Notes under the pieces: generated by a model
Told to the model about the DNA's origin: nothing
The model's input: only the letters and a program-made list of their open reading frames with translations
Database searches by the model: none
Program-made: the position numbers and the translations under genes
In this document: piece by piece, positions 46,715-56,005 of the stretch
How the letters are laid out: every line of letters begins with the position of its first letter
How positions within the stretch are numbered: the first letter of the stretch is position 1
Assembly (NCBI RefSeq): GCF_963666675.1
Contig: NZ_OY762929.1
Span: forward strand, 1,674,001 to 1,738,000
Direction of reading: 5' to 3'
Length of the DNA: 64,000 nucleotides
Source of the DNA: an uncultured Desulfobacter sp.
Lineage (GTDB): Bacteria; Desulfobacterota; Desulfobacteria; Desulfobacterales; Desulfobacteraceae

Positions 46715-47757
46715 TTCCTACTGAAGACAAAATGCAGATATTGTCTTTGGTGGAAGAAGCTTGTAAATCCGGTGCTCGCCAATGTAAGGCTTGTGAAATA
46801 ATAGGAATTTCAGAAAGGACCTTACAGCGGTGGCAGAAAAAAACGACTGCTGAAATAGAAGATAAGCGCCCCCATGCAGAAAGAAATCCTGCAAACAAAT
46901 TGTCTGAAGAAGAAAAACATATGATTATAGATATTTGTAATAGTCAGGAGTATGGAAGCTTACCGCCAAGCCAGATTGTTCCCATGCTTTGTGATCAGGG
47001 GATCTATGTCGCATCCGAAGCAAGCTTCTATAGGACACTGAGAGAGAACGGTCTTCAGAACCATAGAGGTAAAACCCGGTATAAAACAAATAAAAAACCG
47101 ACGGGTTTTACAGCAACAGGGCCTAATCAGGTCTGGACATGGGATATAACCTACCTTCCAGCGGCGCTAAAGGGTTCGTTTTATTACCTTTATATGATAA
47201 CGGATATTTACAGTCGTAAGATAGTAGCTTGGGAAGTCCATGACAGGCAAAGTGATGAGCTGGCCTCCGAGCTTGTAAAAAGGGGGTATCTGTCAGAGGG
47301 TGTAAATGGCAATGAAATAGTGCTTCATTCAGATAATGGCTCCCCGATGAAAGGTGCGACCATGCTGTGCACTCTTCAGCAACTTGGAGTTGTCCCCTCA
47401 TTCAGTCGGCCGTCGGTAAGTAACGATAATCCTTATTCAGAAGCATTGTTCAAAACCCTGAAATATGCCCCTTCATACCCTTCCGGCCCTTTTGAGAGCT
47501 TGGAGGCCTGTAGAGAATGGGTACTGAATTTTGTTCGCTGGTACAATAATGTCCACCGTCACAGTGGTATAAAATTTGTTACCCCAAATGAAAGGCATAC
47601 AGGGGCAGATAGGACGATTTTAGAGGCCCGTCAAAAGGTATATCTGGAAGCAAAGGCAAAAAAACCAGAACGTTGGAGCCGTGGAATCAGAGATTGGACT
47701 GTGGTAACAGAAGTCTCTCTTAATCCTGAAAAAAACGATAACCGTCCAGCAGCTTAA
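46711..47757 (+). CDS. insertion sequence B OrfB, DDE integrase domain
   Basis: 348 residues. DDE motifs TWDITYLPAALKGSFYYLYMI, HSDNGSPMKGAT and SNDNPYSEALFKTLKY. Overlaps OrfA by four bases and is in the -1 frame. Confidence 0.88.
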   Translation: MIPTEDKMQILSLVEEACKSGARQCKACEIIGISERTLQRWQKKTTAEIEDKRPHAERNPANKLSEEEKHMIIDICNSQEYGSLPPSQIVPMLCDQGIYVASEASFYRTLRENGLQNHRGKTRYKTNKKPTGFTATGPNQVWTWDITYLPAALKGSFYYLYMITDIYSRKIVAWEVHDRQSDELASELVKRGYLSEGVNGNEIVLHSDNGSPMKGATMLCTLQQLGVVPSFSRPSVSNDNPYSEALFKTLKYAPSYPSGPFESLEACREWVLNFVRWYNNVHRHSGIKFVTPNERHTGADRTILEARQKVYLEAKAKKPERWSRGIRDWTVVTEVSLNPEKNDNRPAA

Positions 47758-47790
47758 TATAAAGGTTACCCCCAGACATAATTATGTTTT

Positions 47791-47923
47791 TCCCTTATCC
47801 CCAAAAAAAATCCTGCGGGAATGGAAGGATAAGTCAAGAAAAAAATGGGAGGGACCCTCTGGGAGGAACCGATTTTTTTCTTGACTTATCCTGGAATGGA
47901 GCTACAAATTTTTTGGGGTAAGG
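47791..47923. repeat. nested long inverted repeat after transposase gene of element B
   Basis: The inner arms ggataagtcaagaaaaaaat at 47827-47846 and the exact complement at 47872-47891 are perfect over 20 bases. Outer arms near 47792 (cccttatccccaaaaaa) pair imperfectly with ttttttggggtaaggg at about 47909-47923. Confidence 0.85.
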
Positions 47924-48088
47924 GTAAAAACAACAGTGAAAATTTATACCTAAAAATTTCACAAAAAATGCGCTTGAGGCGACAACTTTCTTGACAAACA
48001 CCGGTAAGGGTAAAAACAACAGTGAAAATTTATACCTAAAAATTTCACAAAAAATGCGCTTGAGGCGACAACTTTCTTGACAAACACC
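47917..48088. repeat. 86-base tandem duplication covering the element right end
   Basis: Copies at 47917-48002 and 48003-48088 appear identical over their length, each containing the ggcgacaactttcttgaca end. A GG/GGT micro-match at the junction suits slippage. Confidence 0.92.
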
Positions 48089-49346
48089 GGTTGCATGGAA
48101 AATGCATCTCGATGGAAAGGAAATAATTGAAAAAAATAAAATTGGAGAAGTTACTACTCATTTTTTAGATTGTTCTGTTGATGAATTAAAACAATGTACA
48201 GATACCGCAATTTTAAATGCCCCTGAATTTAAAAAAGGTGACGAAGAAGAGGATACAGGCATTGAATTTGTCCACAAGAGTTTTGGAGAATATTTGTCCG
48301 CAGAAAAAATAGCAAAAAAAATTGAGGAAATTCACGAACAAGTAACTATAGAAATAACTGGGAAAACGAAATATTCAGTAGATGATAATAAGGTTATAGA
48401 AATATTAACTGAAATATTATGCATAAGGCCCATAACTGACGAAGTCTATGAATTTTTAGAAACTTTTTTAGGTACATTCACTGAATATTCCAGGTCTTTA
48501 AAAGGGTGTTTTTCTGATACAAGTGCTGCTTATGAAAATAGACTGATACGTCTTTTGGAAAGGTTAGAAAAGAGATATGTTGAAGCAATTAATGGAAGTG
48601 ACATTCCACTAATGCATCGAAAGCTAATGACCTTGAATCAGTCTCATAATGTACAAATTTGTCATTATAGGTATGTAATGGGCTTGCTTAAGATGATTGT
48701 AAAATTACATAAAAGATTGAATAAAAAGTTCTTTCTTTATAAGGGCCTTGAAGAGCCTAAGTTACTTCATGCTATTTTGTTGTTATTTAGCAGTGGAGTT
48801 CAAACGCATCTGACTAAAGAGGATATGCAATATGTTACTGCATTACCAAGAACCGCATTAAATGACTCAAAAACAGAATATATAACAGGGGTATCAGAGG
48901 CATTAAGAAATGAGGCTCAAATCATAGCTTCCGGAATTAAAATAACCTATAATGGACGTAAAATCGAATTGTTCAATAATTGGACGAGGATACTAAATGT
49001 ACTCGAAGTGATGGGAAACATGGTTTGGGATAAAGCATTTCAACCTCGATATGCCGATGATAGAATAGAACTGGGAAACTTGAGCAGACAAATTCTCCAA
49101 GTTGGAAACAGGATTCGAAAAATAATTAACCTTGTGGAAACAATTGACCTCCAATTATGGATTTCAGAGTTGAAAACTGCAATCAACGATAGTTTTAAAG
49201 TCTTAAAAAAATTGCTTGAACTAGTTACTAAATATGCCGTACACCACGGCCAATCTGAGGATATAAAAGCAGGAGTTCAGGCTATAGAAGAAGAAATTAA
49301 AGATATCCTCAAGAGTATGGAAGTGTTGCGTTGCGATTTACCCTGA
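48083..49346 (+). pseudogene. NACHT-type STAND ATPase gene, 3' part
   Basis: In-frame continuation WKMHLDGKEIIEKNKIG, then EFVHKSFGEYLSAEKIAKKI, the typical post-NACHT motif (F-H-K-SF-EYL-A), and an about 300-residue helical C-terminal region that is not recognised. Probably the sensor domain. The native junction to 46145 is not clean, as noted for element B. Confidence 0.75.
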
Positions 49347-49527
49347 CCTAAATTTTCAGATTATTTTGGAGCTTTTGTGACTTCACCGTCAGCGTAAAGG
49401 GCTGTCATTTTGCATCAATGAATGGACAGATTGCAGATAGAAAAAATAAAGTCAAAAGGGAGGGCGTTCAAAATTTTGTGTCAGTAGACGTAAGCTGATA
49501 TAAATCAGCTTCGAAAGGAAAACTGAC

Positions 49528-50739
49528 ATGAACAACGACGACACAGTATTTGATTTTCAAAAAGCACTCAAAGGAATTCAGGAAGGAAAACCCTTCACTG
49601 GTAAAGATGGTGTGCTGACATCATTGATTAAAAATCTTGCAGAAGCTGCTCTTGAAGCAGAGCTTGATTCTCATCTCGGGCGGGAAGTCTCCGCCAACCG
49701 CCGCAATGGAAAAAGCAAAAAGACCATTAAATCTTTAGACGGGAATTTTGAACTGGAAACTCCTCGCGACAGAGATGGTACTTTTTCTCCAAAGATTATC
49801 AAAAAACATCAAACAACGCTGAGCAATGAAATTGAGCAAAAAATTATAGCCCTTTACGGTCTGGGCATGAGCTATAATGATATGGCTGCCCATTTGAAGG
49901 AGATTTACGGCCTTGAGATTTCAAACGGCACTTTGAGTGCGGTAACCGATAAAATTATCCATACCGTCAAAGAGTGGCAGGCCCGACCGTTAGAGAATGT
50001 GTATCCCATCGTCTGGCTTGATGCCATCCATTATAAAATCAAAGAGAATGGAAAGGTTTGCAGCAAGGCAGTTTATACAATCCTGGGCGTCAATATCAAA
50101 GGACGTAAAGAAGTTCTCGGACTCTACATATCCGAAAACGAAGGTGCGAACTTCTGGCTCCAGGTGTTAACCGATATTTCTAACCGTGGGGTGAACGATA
50201 TCCTCATTGCCTGTGTTGACGGTCTTAAAGGATTCCCGGAAGCGATTGAATCCATATTCCCTGATACTGAGGTCCAGCTTTGTGTCGTCCACCAAATCCG
50301 GAATTCCCTGAGATATGTGGGATCGAAAAATCAGAAAGAATTTATGACGGATCTCAAACGGGTTTATAAAGCGGTTAACAAGGAATTGGCCGAATCCGAA
50401 TTGGATATCCTTGAAAACAAATGGAAAGACAAATATCCGATTGTAATAAAGTCCTGGCGAAATAACTGGGAACGACTCAGCCAGTATTTCAAGTATCCGG
50501 AAGATATCCGGCGCATCATTTACACCACGAATACTATAGAGGCCGTACATCGGCAGTTCCGGAAGCTGACGAAAACCAAAGGAGCATTCCCAAACCAGGA
50601 CAGCCTGCTAAAGTTGCTTTATATGGGTATCCAAAACGCCAGTAAAAAATGGACAATGCCAATCCAGAATTGGTCCCTCACGATTTCTCAATTGGCCATC
50701 TTTTTCGAAGGGCGGCTTGATCAGGAGCTGAAAATCTGA
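49528..50739 (+). CDS. IS256-family transposase
   Basis: 403 residues. IS256/Mutator motifs: ETPRDRDGTFSPKII, then VYPIVWLDAIHYKIKENGKV with the first aspartate, LIACVDGLKGFPEAI with the second, QLCVVHQIRNSLRYV, and TTNTIEAVHRQFRKLTKTKG with the catalytic glutamate. Length and order are normal; AAAGGAAA precedes the ATG. Confidence 0.95.
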   Translation: MNNDDTVFDFQKALKGIQEGKPFTGKDGVLTSLIKNLAEAALEAELDSHLGREVSANRRNGKSKKTIKSLDGNFELETPRDRDGTFSPKIIKKHQTTLSNEIEQKIIALYGLGMSYNDMAAHLKEIYGLEISNGTLSAVTDKIIHTVKEWQARPLENVYPIVWLDAIHYKIKENGKVCSKAVYTILGVNIKGRKEVLGLYISENEGANFWLQVLTDISNRGVNDILIACVDGLKGFPEAIESIFPDTEVQLCVVHQIRNSLRYVGSKNQKEFMTDLKRVYKAVNKELAESELDILENKWKDKYPIVIKSWRNNWERLSQYFKYPEDIRRIIYTTNTIEAVHRQFRKLTKTKGAFPNQDSLLKLLYMGIQNASKKWTMPIQNWSLTISQLAIFFEGRLDQELKI

Positions 50740-50776
50740 GATGTATCTGAAAAAAAGAGGAAATAAGCTGGAAGTT

Positions 50777-50864
50777 AAACCCGCTCCAGCGAAAGCCACC
50801 TCCCTTCCGACGGGCAGTTTTTGTGGTGCCCATTCTCAGGGGCTGGCTTTCACTTCCGCTAGAC
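50777..50864. ncRNA. structured 88-base element after IS256 transposase gene
   Basis: Uncertain type, see 45057-45143. Here the stem is GAAAGCCA / TGGCTTTC. Relative to the other copy one base on each arm has changed so that pairing is kept. Confidence 0.5.
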
Positions 50865-51041
50865 TAAGAGGCAATTAGGGACGTTTAAAAAATGACACAG
50901 AATTCTGAACACTCCCTCAAAAGGCTGTGGCGAGGGTTTAGATTTAGTCAGGAAGCCCTAAACAGACCTCCAAGCCACCAGTGTAAAACTGCATAACTCA
51001 TTAATTAAATTAAAGGAAACATGGTTTCGTCAGCAGTCTTG

Positions 51042-52013
51042 TTACACACTATGAGTTTTGTCTTTAACTCTTGGATAGGCTCTGGATGTCAAAACTTGAT
51101 TTATTGTTCCAACATTTCCAGATGCAAAGTTTATAGGCTCTTGTGATGTAAGAAACCAGACAAGCCATTTCCCATTCATTCTTTGATCTTCATGTCCTGG
51201 GCCATTAACAGTGTATCCATTATCACAAAGCAGGTCATATATACGATTTCTATCCGCATTGTTAATTTTACAGAATAGCTTAAATATTTTGCCTTTAAAT
51301 TCCATCAGATCTTTTTTGTTAATTGTAAAAACGTTGTGATCCTGTTCCAGTTTAAATGATTTTGTTTTCACTAAATCATCAAAACTGTCTGAGTTCGAAT
51401 CTTCTTCGAAAAATTGGATATATATATTAACCTCTACATCCAATCCTTTTAGGTGAATAAGCAATATATCACTTCCCGACTTCTCGATACTTGGGAATAA
51501 TGCTTGTTGAACTCTTTCGTTTACACGAACCCAACCCGGACGGGGCGTTAGAATTATCGATTGAGCCAAACTCGCAGTTACTTTTGTGCTCAAATCTTTT
51601 ACATCAACCCAAAATTGGCAATTTGTAGTTTTTGCTTTGTTGCGAAAAGTCTGTAGCTTTTGATATTGAGTTGAATCAGTTTCGGTTTTGTTCCTTGGTA
51701 ACGCATCAGGGTCATAGTGCAAAAAAGAAATTATCGGAATCCCATTTTCACGCGCATAATCATATTCCATTTCCGTATAGCCAACCCCTTCTGAGTTCAT
51801 TGATCCATACCTACCACCAAGAATCAGAACGTAATAATCACACTCATCAAGTAATCTTTTTATAAGTTGTTCCTGATTAATTCCAGAAGCCGGAAAGAAT
51901 TCCATGCCGACAGGAATCCCATCCAGGTTAAGGATAGCCTGAATTATTTCCCCTCGCTCTTCTTTTAAATCAGTATATGTAGAGCTAACAAAATATTGAT
52001 ATTTTTTTTTCAT
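51042..52013 (-). CDS. DUF4062-domain protein (TIR-like fold)
   Basis: 323 residues. N-terminal DUF4062: KYQYFVSSTYTDLKEERGEI, then VGMEFFPASGINQEQLIKRL, DYYVLILGGRYGS and YTEMEYDYARENGIP. This is related to the Toll/interleukin-like domains often placed at the N-terminus of STAND proteins. The rest (about 180 onwards) is not recognised. Its start overlaps the glycosyltransferase stop by 29 bases. Confidence 0.88.
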   Translation of the reverse strand: MKKKYQYFVSSTYTDLKEERGEIIQAILNLDGIPVGMEFFPASGINQEQLIKRLLDECDYYVLILGGRYGSMNSEGVGYTEMEYDYARENGIPIISFLHYDPDALPRNKTETDSTQYQKLQTFRNKAKTTNCQFWVDVKDLSTKVTASLAQSIILTPRPGWVRVNERVQQALFPSIEKSGSDILLIHLKGLDVEVNIYIQFFEEDSNSDSFDDLVKTKSFKLEQDHNVFTINKKDLMEFKGKIFKLFCKINNADRNRIYDLLCDNGYTVNGPGHEDQRMNGKWLVWFLTSQEPINFASGNVGTINQVLTSRAYPRVKDKTHSV

Positions 52014-53100
52014 TATTTATCACCAATTCATCAAGAGTTCTTTCTATTGTCGGCATGGATATTGTCAACCCACTCAGGTCAGTTTTGGTTACGCGACCTT
52101 TGTTCGCCTCGATTTCATGCAAATATTCACATGCCAGTTTAGAGGTGCATTGATTTTGTTCTACTATCCAAACTAAATGGCAACCCTTATTGTGTAAAAT
52201 ACTGGCTAATCCATCATTTGTAGAAACAACATGCATCTCGCTGAGTAGAGCTTCTTCAACCATCAATCCGTATGGCTCATAAAAAGGCAGGGTAAGGAAG
52301 ACATCGCAAGATTGATATATATACCCCCTTTTTTTAGGATTTCGAACCCATCCATAATCATATATTTTCCCCTTAACCACACTTTTTAAATTGGTTTTAA
52401 ACCTACACGTAGCATTACCCATAAGGTGAACATCAAAAGTCCTTAGGCTTAAATTTTTTAAGGTATCTATTATCCTATGATCTCCCTTTAAGGGATCCTC
52501 TAACCGACCTCCAATCAATATGGAAAATGGTTTGGCACGTCTGTTAGTTGGTATGGAATTTATTGGGAATGATAGAGGTTTAACAAATAAGGTAGATAGA
52601 TTAATTTTCGCTGAGGATGGGTGCACATCAAATATTACATCGCAAACAGCCAATGACCTATTATATAATGACACTGTTTTTGATGGGCTATGTCGTTTGT
52701 ATAACCTGAATAAGCGATTCACAGACATCCCTGTTTTACGAGACACTTCTATCTTTTTTAACCAGTCTATATGCTTTCTAAATATCAACAATGAATCAGT
52801 ATGCTTCTTAATATGTTCTACTGTAGGAGCAAGCGATATATTGTTAAATATTATCACACTATAATTATACCTTGAATTTATTTGATCAATATGAATATAG
52901 TTTAGTGGAGATAATTCAGAGATATTTTTTTTAAACAATTTATTGCAGCAACCTCTCGTAATAGATTGTCTTGATGCGATTGTTACATCCCACCCAGAAT
53001 TTGCAAGTAATCGAGCTTCACTAATCGCCGAAATTCCAGCCCCCCCACCCGGGAAAGGAAGCACATAATCAGCTAAAAATAATATTTTTCCTTTTTTCAA
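51985..53100 (-). CDS. GT4-like glycosyltransferase
   Basis: 371 residues. GT-B fold signs: FLADYVLPFPGGGAGISAIS at the N-terminus (glycine-rich acceptor-side loop), SILIGGRLEDPLKGDHRIID in the middle and EPYGLMVEEALLSEMHVVST near the C-terminus, matching the EX7E nucleotide-sugar motif of GT4 enzymes. It overlaps the DUF4062 gene, an unusual pair. No other sugar-biosynthesis genes are near. Confidence 0.8.
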   Translation of the reverse strand: MKKGKILFLADYVLPFPGGGAGISAISEARLLANSGWDVTIASRQSITRGCCNKLFKKNISELSPLNYIHIDQINSRYNYSVIIFNNISLAPTVEHIKKHTDSLLIFRKHIDWLKKIEVSRKTGMSVNRLFRLYKRHSPSKTVSLYNRSLAVCDVIFDVHPSSAKINLSTLFVKPLSFPINSIPTNRRAKPFSILIGGRLEDPLKGDHRIIDTLKNLSLRTFDVHLMGNATCRFKTNLKSVVKGKIYDYGWVRNPKKRGYIYQSCDVFLTLPFYEPYGLMVEEALLSEMHVVSTNDGLASILHNKGCHLVWIVEQNQCTSKLACEYLHEIEANKGRVTKTDLSGLTISMPTIERTLDELVINNEKKISIFC

Positions 53101-53543
53101 CCTCCCTCCCCCACTTTTTTTATATAATCAAGTTGATTTCTGATTATCAGATTAAAAGTTAACTGGAGAATATCCTTACCCTGTCAACTTATGCAAGGAA
53201 AATAGTACTTGATCAATCAAATCCGCAAAGCATCACCACAATATCCTCCCTTTCTCCTAATGGATCTGGATCATAGGTTTGGGAGGAGGACCAGTATTCA
53301 TCCTGCAAGCACTGCTGAATGTCTGAAGATTCTGCACCTTCACAATGAATTCATCCGATAGGTACTCATTTCATTAGGGGGGGGAACACGTTTTGATGGG
53401 TGAACGGGTAGAACACAGAAAATGGGAAAGTGTTTTTATAAAAGAATTCTATAATTTAAGTTTTATAAAACTATTGTTCATAGTGTTCTACCTGTTCTAC
53501 CTTCATGAGTGCTAACTCTGAAGAACTGCTTTAACAGTGCTTC
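53101..53543. other. intergenic region between glycosyltransferase and primase genes
   Basis: About 440 bases without a gene. It contains the GAACA repeat region at 53393-53500, just past the end of the primase gene. The left part has no clear feature. Confidence 0.5.
53393..53500. repeat. GAACA repeat region downstream of primase gene
   Basis: Units GAACAC, GAACGG and GAACAC on the left, and TGTTCA, TGTTCT and TGTTCT on the right, surround an AT-rich centre with inverted symmetry. It resembles the copy at 32836-32958, which also follows a (remnant) primase end. Confidence 0.5.
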
Positions 53544-55757
53544 TTAAGCTAATTCCACACCTTCTACAAGATCCAGTCCTAACCAGCAACGTGTTCTTTT
53601 TTTACCAAGTTGCTTAGATTCAAAGCCCTTCTCCTTAAGTTTTCGGCCAAACGTAGTCTGTTTGAGCCTGAACTCACCATTATCTTCACACCATTTAGTG
53701 TAGGCCTGATAAAGGTCTTTAGACGGCAAATACAGTTCAGGCCCAGTATCACAGCATTCATTTAAAAAATCATTGAGAAGGTCCATTTCATTACGGTATT
53801 CTTCTGTTGCTTCAGTGACTTCAGCAGGAGTACCCAATCCATAACGCTGCCATTCCAGACAACCTTTAATGGCCCAGTTCAGTATACCGCTGTATTCGGC
53901 TTTGAGTTTTTCGGGTAGTTTTGTGTCTTTCTCTTCCTCGGGTATTTTCACCTGAAACGGGATTAATTTTATTCTGCGCCAGATAGCATGATCATTGCCC
54001 GCGATGATGAGCTTATTGTTAGTCGCCAAGAAAAGCTTGTGCTCTGCTTCAAATTCAAACGTTTCCTGGTAAAGAAAACGGGCGCTGATGATGTCATCTC
54101 CGGTAAGCTGTTTAACCAGAGTTTCAGCCAGCCTGTCGCCTTTTTCTGATTCAGAGGCTGTCACAAACCTTGACCCTTTCAACCTTGCCACGTCATTTGA
54201 GGCAGCGCCTTTCTTTTTGATGATGAGGGTGTCAATCGGCATATGCTGGGAGTAGTCTCCAAGTATGTTGCCAATGGTTCGAGAAAAGGTCGATTTCCCA
54301 TTATCACCTTCTCCCCATAAAATGAAAAAACATTGCTCTGACACATCACCGGTTAGCGCATAGCCAATGGCTCGCTGAAGAAACCTGATGAGATCCTCAT
54401 TGTTGTCCATGATTCTAAACATAAAGTTCTCCCATTGAGGGCACATTGCATCAGGATCGTAATGTATCGATACCGCCTTGGTGATGTAATCTTCTTTATC
54501 ATGGGGTTTTAATCTGCCGGTAGAAAGGTCAATGGTTCCATTTTTACAATTCAGGAGAAACCGATTTCTGTCAAATTTCTCAGGCCTCACAGGCAACTCA
54601 CTTCGGGCCAAAGTGACCATTGATTTGATTCGGCCATTTGACTCGGATGACTCTGCGTGTTTTTTAATAGCTCGCCGTTTATTGTCGTCTTGGAACTGTT
54701 TGGCCTCATCGGCAATCTTTCTGACAGTTTTTTTAGCACGTTGATTTATTGTCCCGGTATTATCCTCGGACCATTTGATTCCGTCCCAGACAACCCACTT
54801 ACTCCATGGGTGACAATATCTTAATTGATCACCGAAATAATGTTTCAAACGTTCAGCATTGCCAAGATCAGTGCACTTGAATGCTGGAATATCTGATTTA
54901 GGATGCGGACTATGCGTAGAGAAAGACTGGATTTTATCCAATGTCATATCTCCATATGTTTCCCCGGTTGTGGAATGAACTTCATCCCATTTTTCCCGGT
55001 AGAGTCCTGATTGTCGAAAAAACCTATCCACCTTGATCAGGTTTCCATCAAAATAGTGGGAAAGTATTTTACAGAGAGCAAGGTCTGCCTCACTCTGGGA
55101 TTCATACCCAAGATGAAGATACTGACCATTCCATAATGATTTCAGTTTAGTTCCATTTTTTTTATTAAAAAGCTCTTCAATGATTGTGCTGTTGGTGCCT
55201 ATATTTTGTTTCCGGCGGGGAAAATGATCTGCCAGGAGGAAATCTAAACCATGCTGACTTTCCTTGATATCCTCCCCAACTCCATCACATATATTCCCGG
55301 TTACTGTAAAAAAACGACCAGTATCATAGGCTTCAATTTTATTATGCCGAAGACCACCACCAGGAAGCGCCCCTTTAACAATTGTATGGATACCACGTCC
55401 CGAAGGACTAAATTCAGTATAGCTGTCCAACCTGCTGATATATTGTAAAACTTCCGGTGCAAGCATTTCTTCGTTGAAACAGTGATCAAAATCAATGCCG
55501 ACATAAGGATCGTTTTTCGTAAACACAAAACCGATGCCACTATAACCTCTTCCCTGGTACGCACTGACGGCTTGTTCAAATGAGCCCCAGGTACTTGGGT
55601 CACTAACACTGGCTGATTTTCCAGTTTTAGGATCAACAGGTACTTTTTTAATTTTGTCTCCATTGCTTATCCCATTCCAGACGACCCATTGTACTAAGAG
55701 GGTGAGTTCTTCTGGAATGTTGTTTAATTTAACCTCTATATTATTAGATACTACCAT
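53544..55757 (-). CDS. NrS-1/D5-type primase-helicase
   Basis: 737 residues. The N-terminal part has a VVWNGISNGDKIKKVPVDPK-type start and YVGIDFDHCF plus GIHTIVKG, matching the NrS-1 polymerase-type primase domain. The C-terminal helicase shows Walker A LWGEGDNGKSTFSRTIG, then VARLKGSRFVTASESEKG, FLATNNKLIIAGNDHAIWRR and a winged-helix tail. Such primase-helicases replicate phage or satellite-like elements. It is the last gene of the minus-strand block; GAACA repeats follow. Confidence 0.92.
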   Translation of the reverse strand: MVVSNNIEVKLNNIPEELTLLVQWVVWNGISNGDKIKKVPVDPKTGKSASVSDPSTWGSFEQAVSAYQGRGYSGIGFVFTKNDPYVGIDFDHCFNEEMLAPEVLQYISRLDSYTEFSPSGRGIHTIVKGALPGGGLRHNKIEAYDTGRFFTVTGNICDGVGEDIKESQHGLDFLLADHFPRRKQNIGTNSTIIEELFNKKNGTKLKSLWNGQYLHLGYESQSEADLALCKILSHYFDGNLIKVDRFFRQSGLYREKWDEVHSTTGETYGDMTLDKIQSFSTHSPHPKSDIPAFKCTDLGNAERLKHYFGDQLRYCHPWSKWVVWDGIKWSEDNTGTINQRAKKTVRKIADEAKQFQDDNKRRAIKKHAESSESNGRIKSMVTLARSELPVRPEKFDRNRFLLNCKNGTIDLSTGRLKPHDKEDYITKAVSIHYDPDAMCPQWENFMFRIMDNNEDLIRFLQRAIGYALTGDVSEQCFFILWGEGDNGKSTFSRTIGNILGDYSQHMPIDTLIIKKKGAASNDVARLKGSRFVTASESEKGDRLAETLVKQLTGDDIISARFLYQETFEFEAEHKLFLATNNKLIIAGNDHAIWRRIKLIPFQVKIPEEEKDTKLPEKLKAEYSGILNWAIKGCLEWQRYGLGTPAEVTEATEEYRNEMDLLNDFLNECCDTGPELYLPSKDLYQAYTKWCEDNGEFRLKQTTFGRKLKEKGFESKQLGKKRTRCWLGLDLVEGVELA

Positions 55758-55836
55758 ATTTAAATCTCTCCTTTTATTGAAATGGTCCCCCTCCTGGAGC
55801 TTGTCACTCTATTTACAAGAGGGGGACGGGGGAAAA

Positions 55837-56004
55837 CTAACGGTCTTGCTGTGGTTCTAATTGTTTCTTCAGTTTGAATAGATTCAGAACAAGTAAACTG
55901 ATTTCACAGCGACCGAAGTCTTCGTGGTAAAGTTTACAATTGCTTTTCAGACAATCTTCTTTGAAAAACGGACACTTTTTATTTTTGTCTTTTCTAAGAT
56001 CCAT
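55837..56004 (-). CDS. small Cys-rich protein, 55 residues
   Basis: Start ATG at 56004 with GGAGG 7-11 bases upstream, only one base after the MerR-like gene's stop. CPFFKEDCLKSNCKLYHEDFGRC looks like a zinc-binding motif. Function unknown; lies between MerR-like and primase genes. Confidence 0.7.
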   Translation of the reverse strand: MDLRKDKNKKCPFFKEDCLKSNCKLYHEDFGRCEISLLVLNLFKLKKQLEPQQDR

Positions 56005-56005
56005 A

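Larger units (their letters stand above)
46146..48082 (+). mobile_element. IS3-family-like insertion sequence B with duplicated right end
   Basis: The left end tgtcaggatagttgtcg at 46146 matches element A. The right end ...ggcgacaactttcttgaca occurs twice, ending at 47996 and 48082, because of an 86-base tandem duplication (47917-48002 and 48003-48088). No target duplication is visible. Joining the flanks directly gives no clean frame, so some host gene sequence may have been lost here. Confidence 0.75.
49460..50916 (+). mobile_element. IS256-family insertion sequence (1457 bp)
   Basis: Terminal inverted repeats gagggcgttcaaaattttgt at 49460 and the imperfect mirror at 50893-50916. An 8-bp direct duplication tcaaaagg is at 49452-49459 and 50917-50924, matching the family. 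It lies in intergenic DNA. A structured element follows the transposase gene. Confidence 0.93.
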
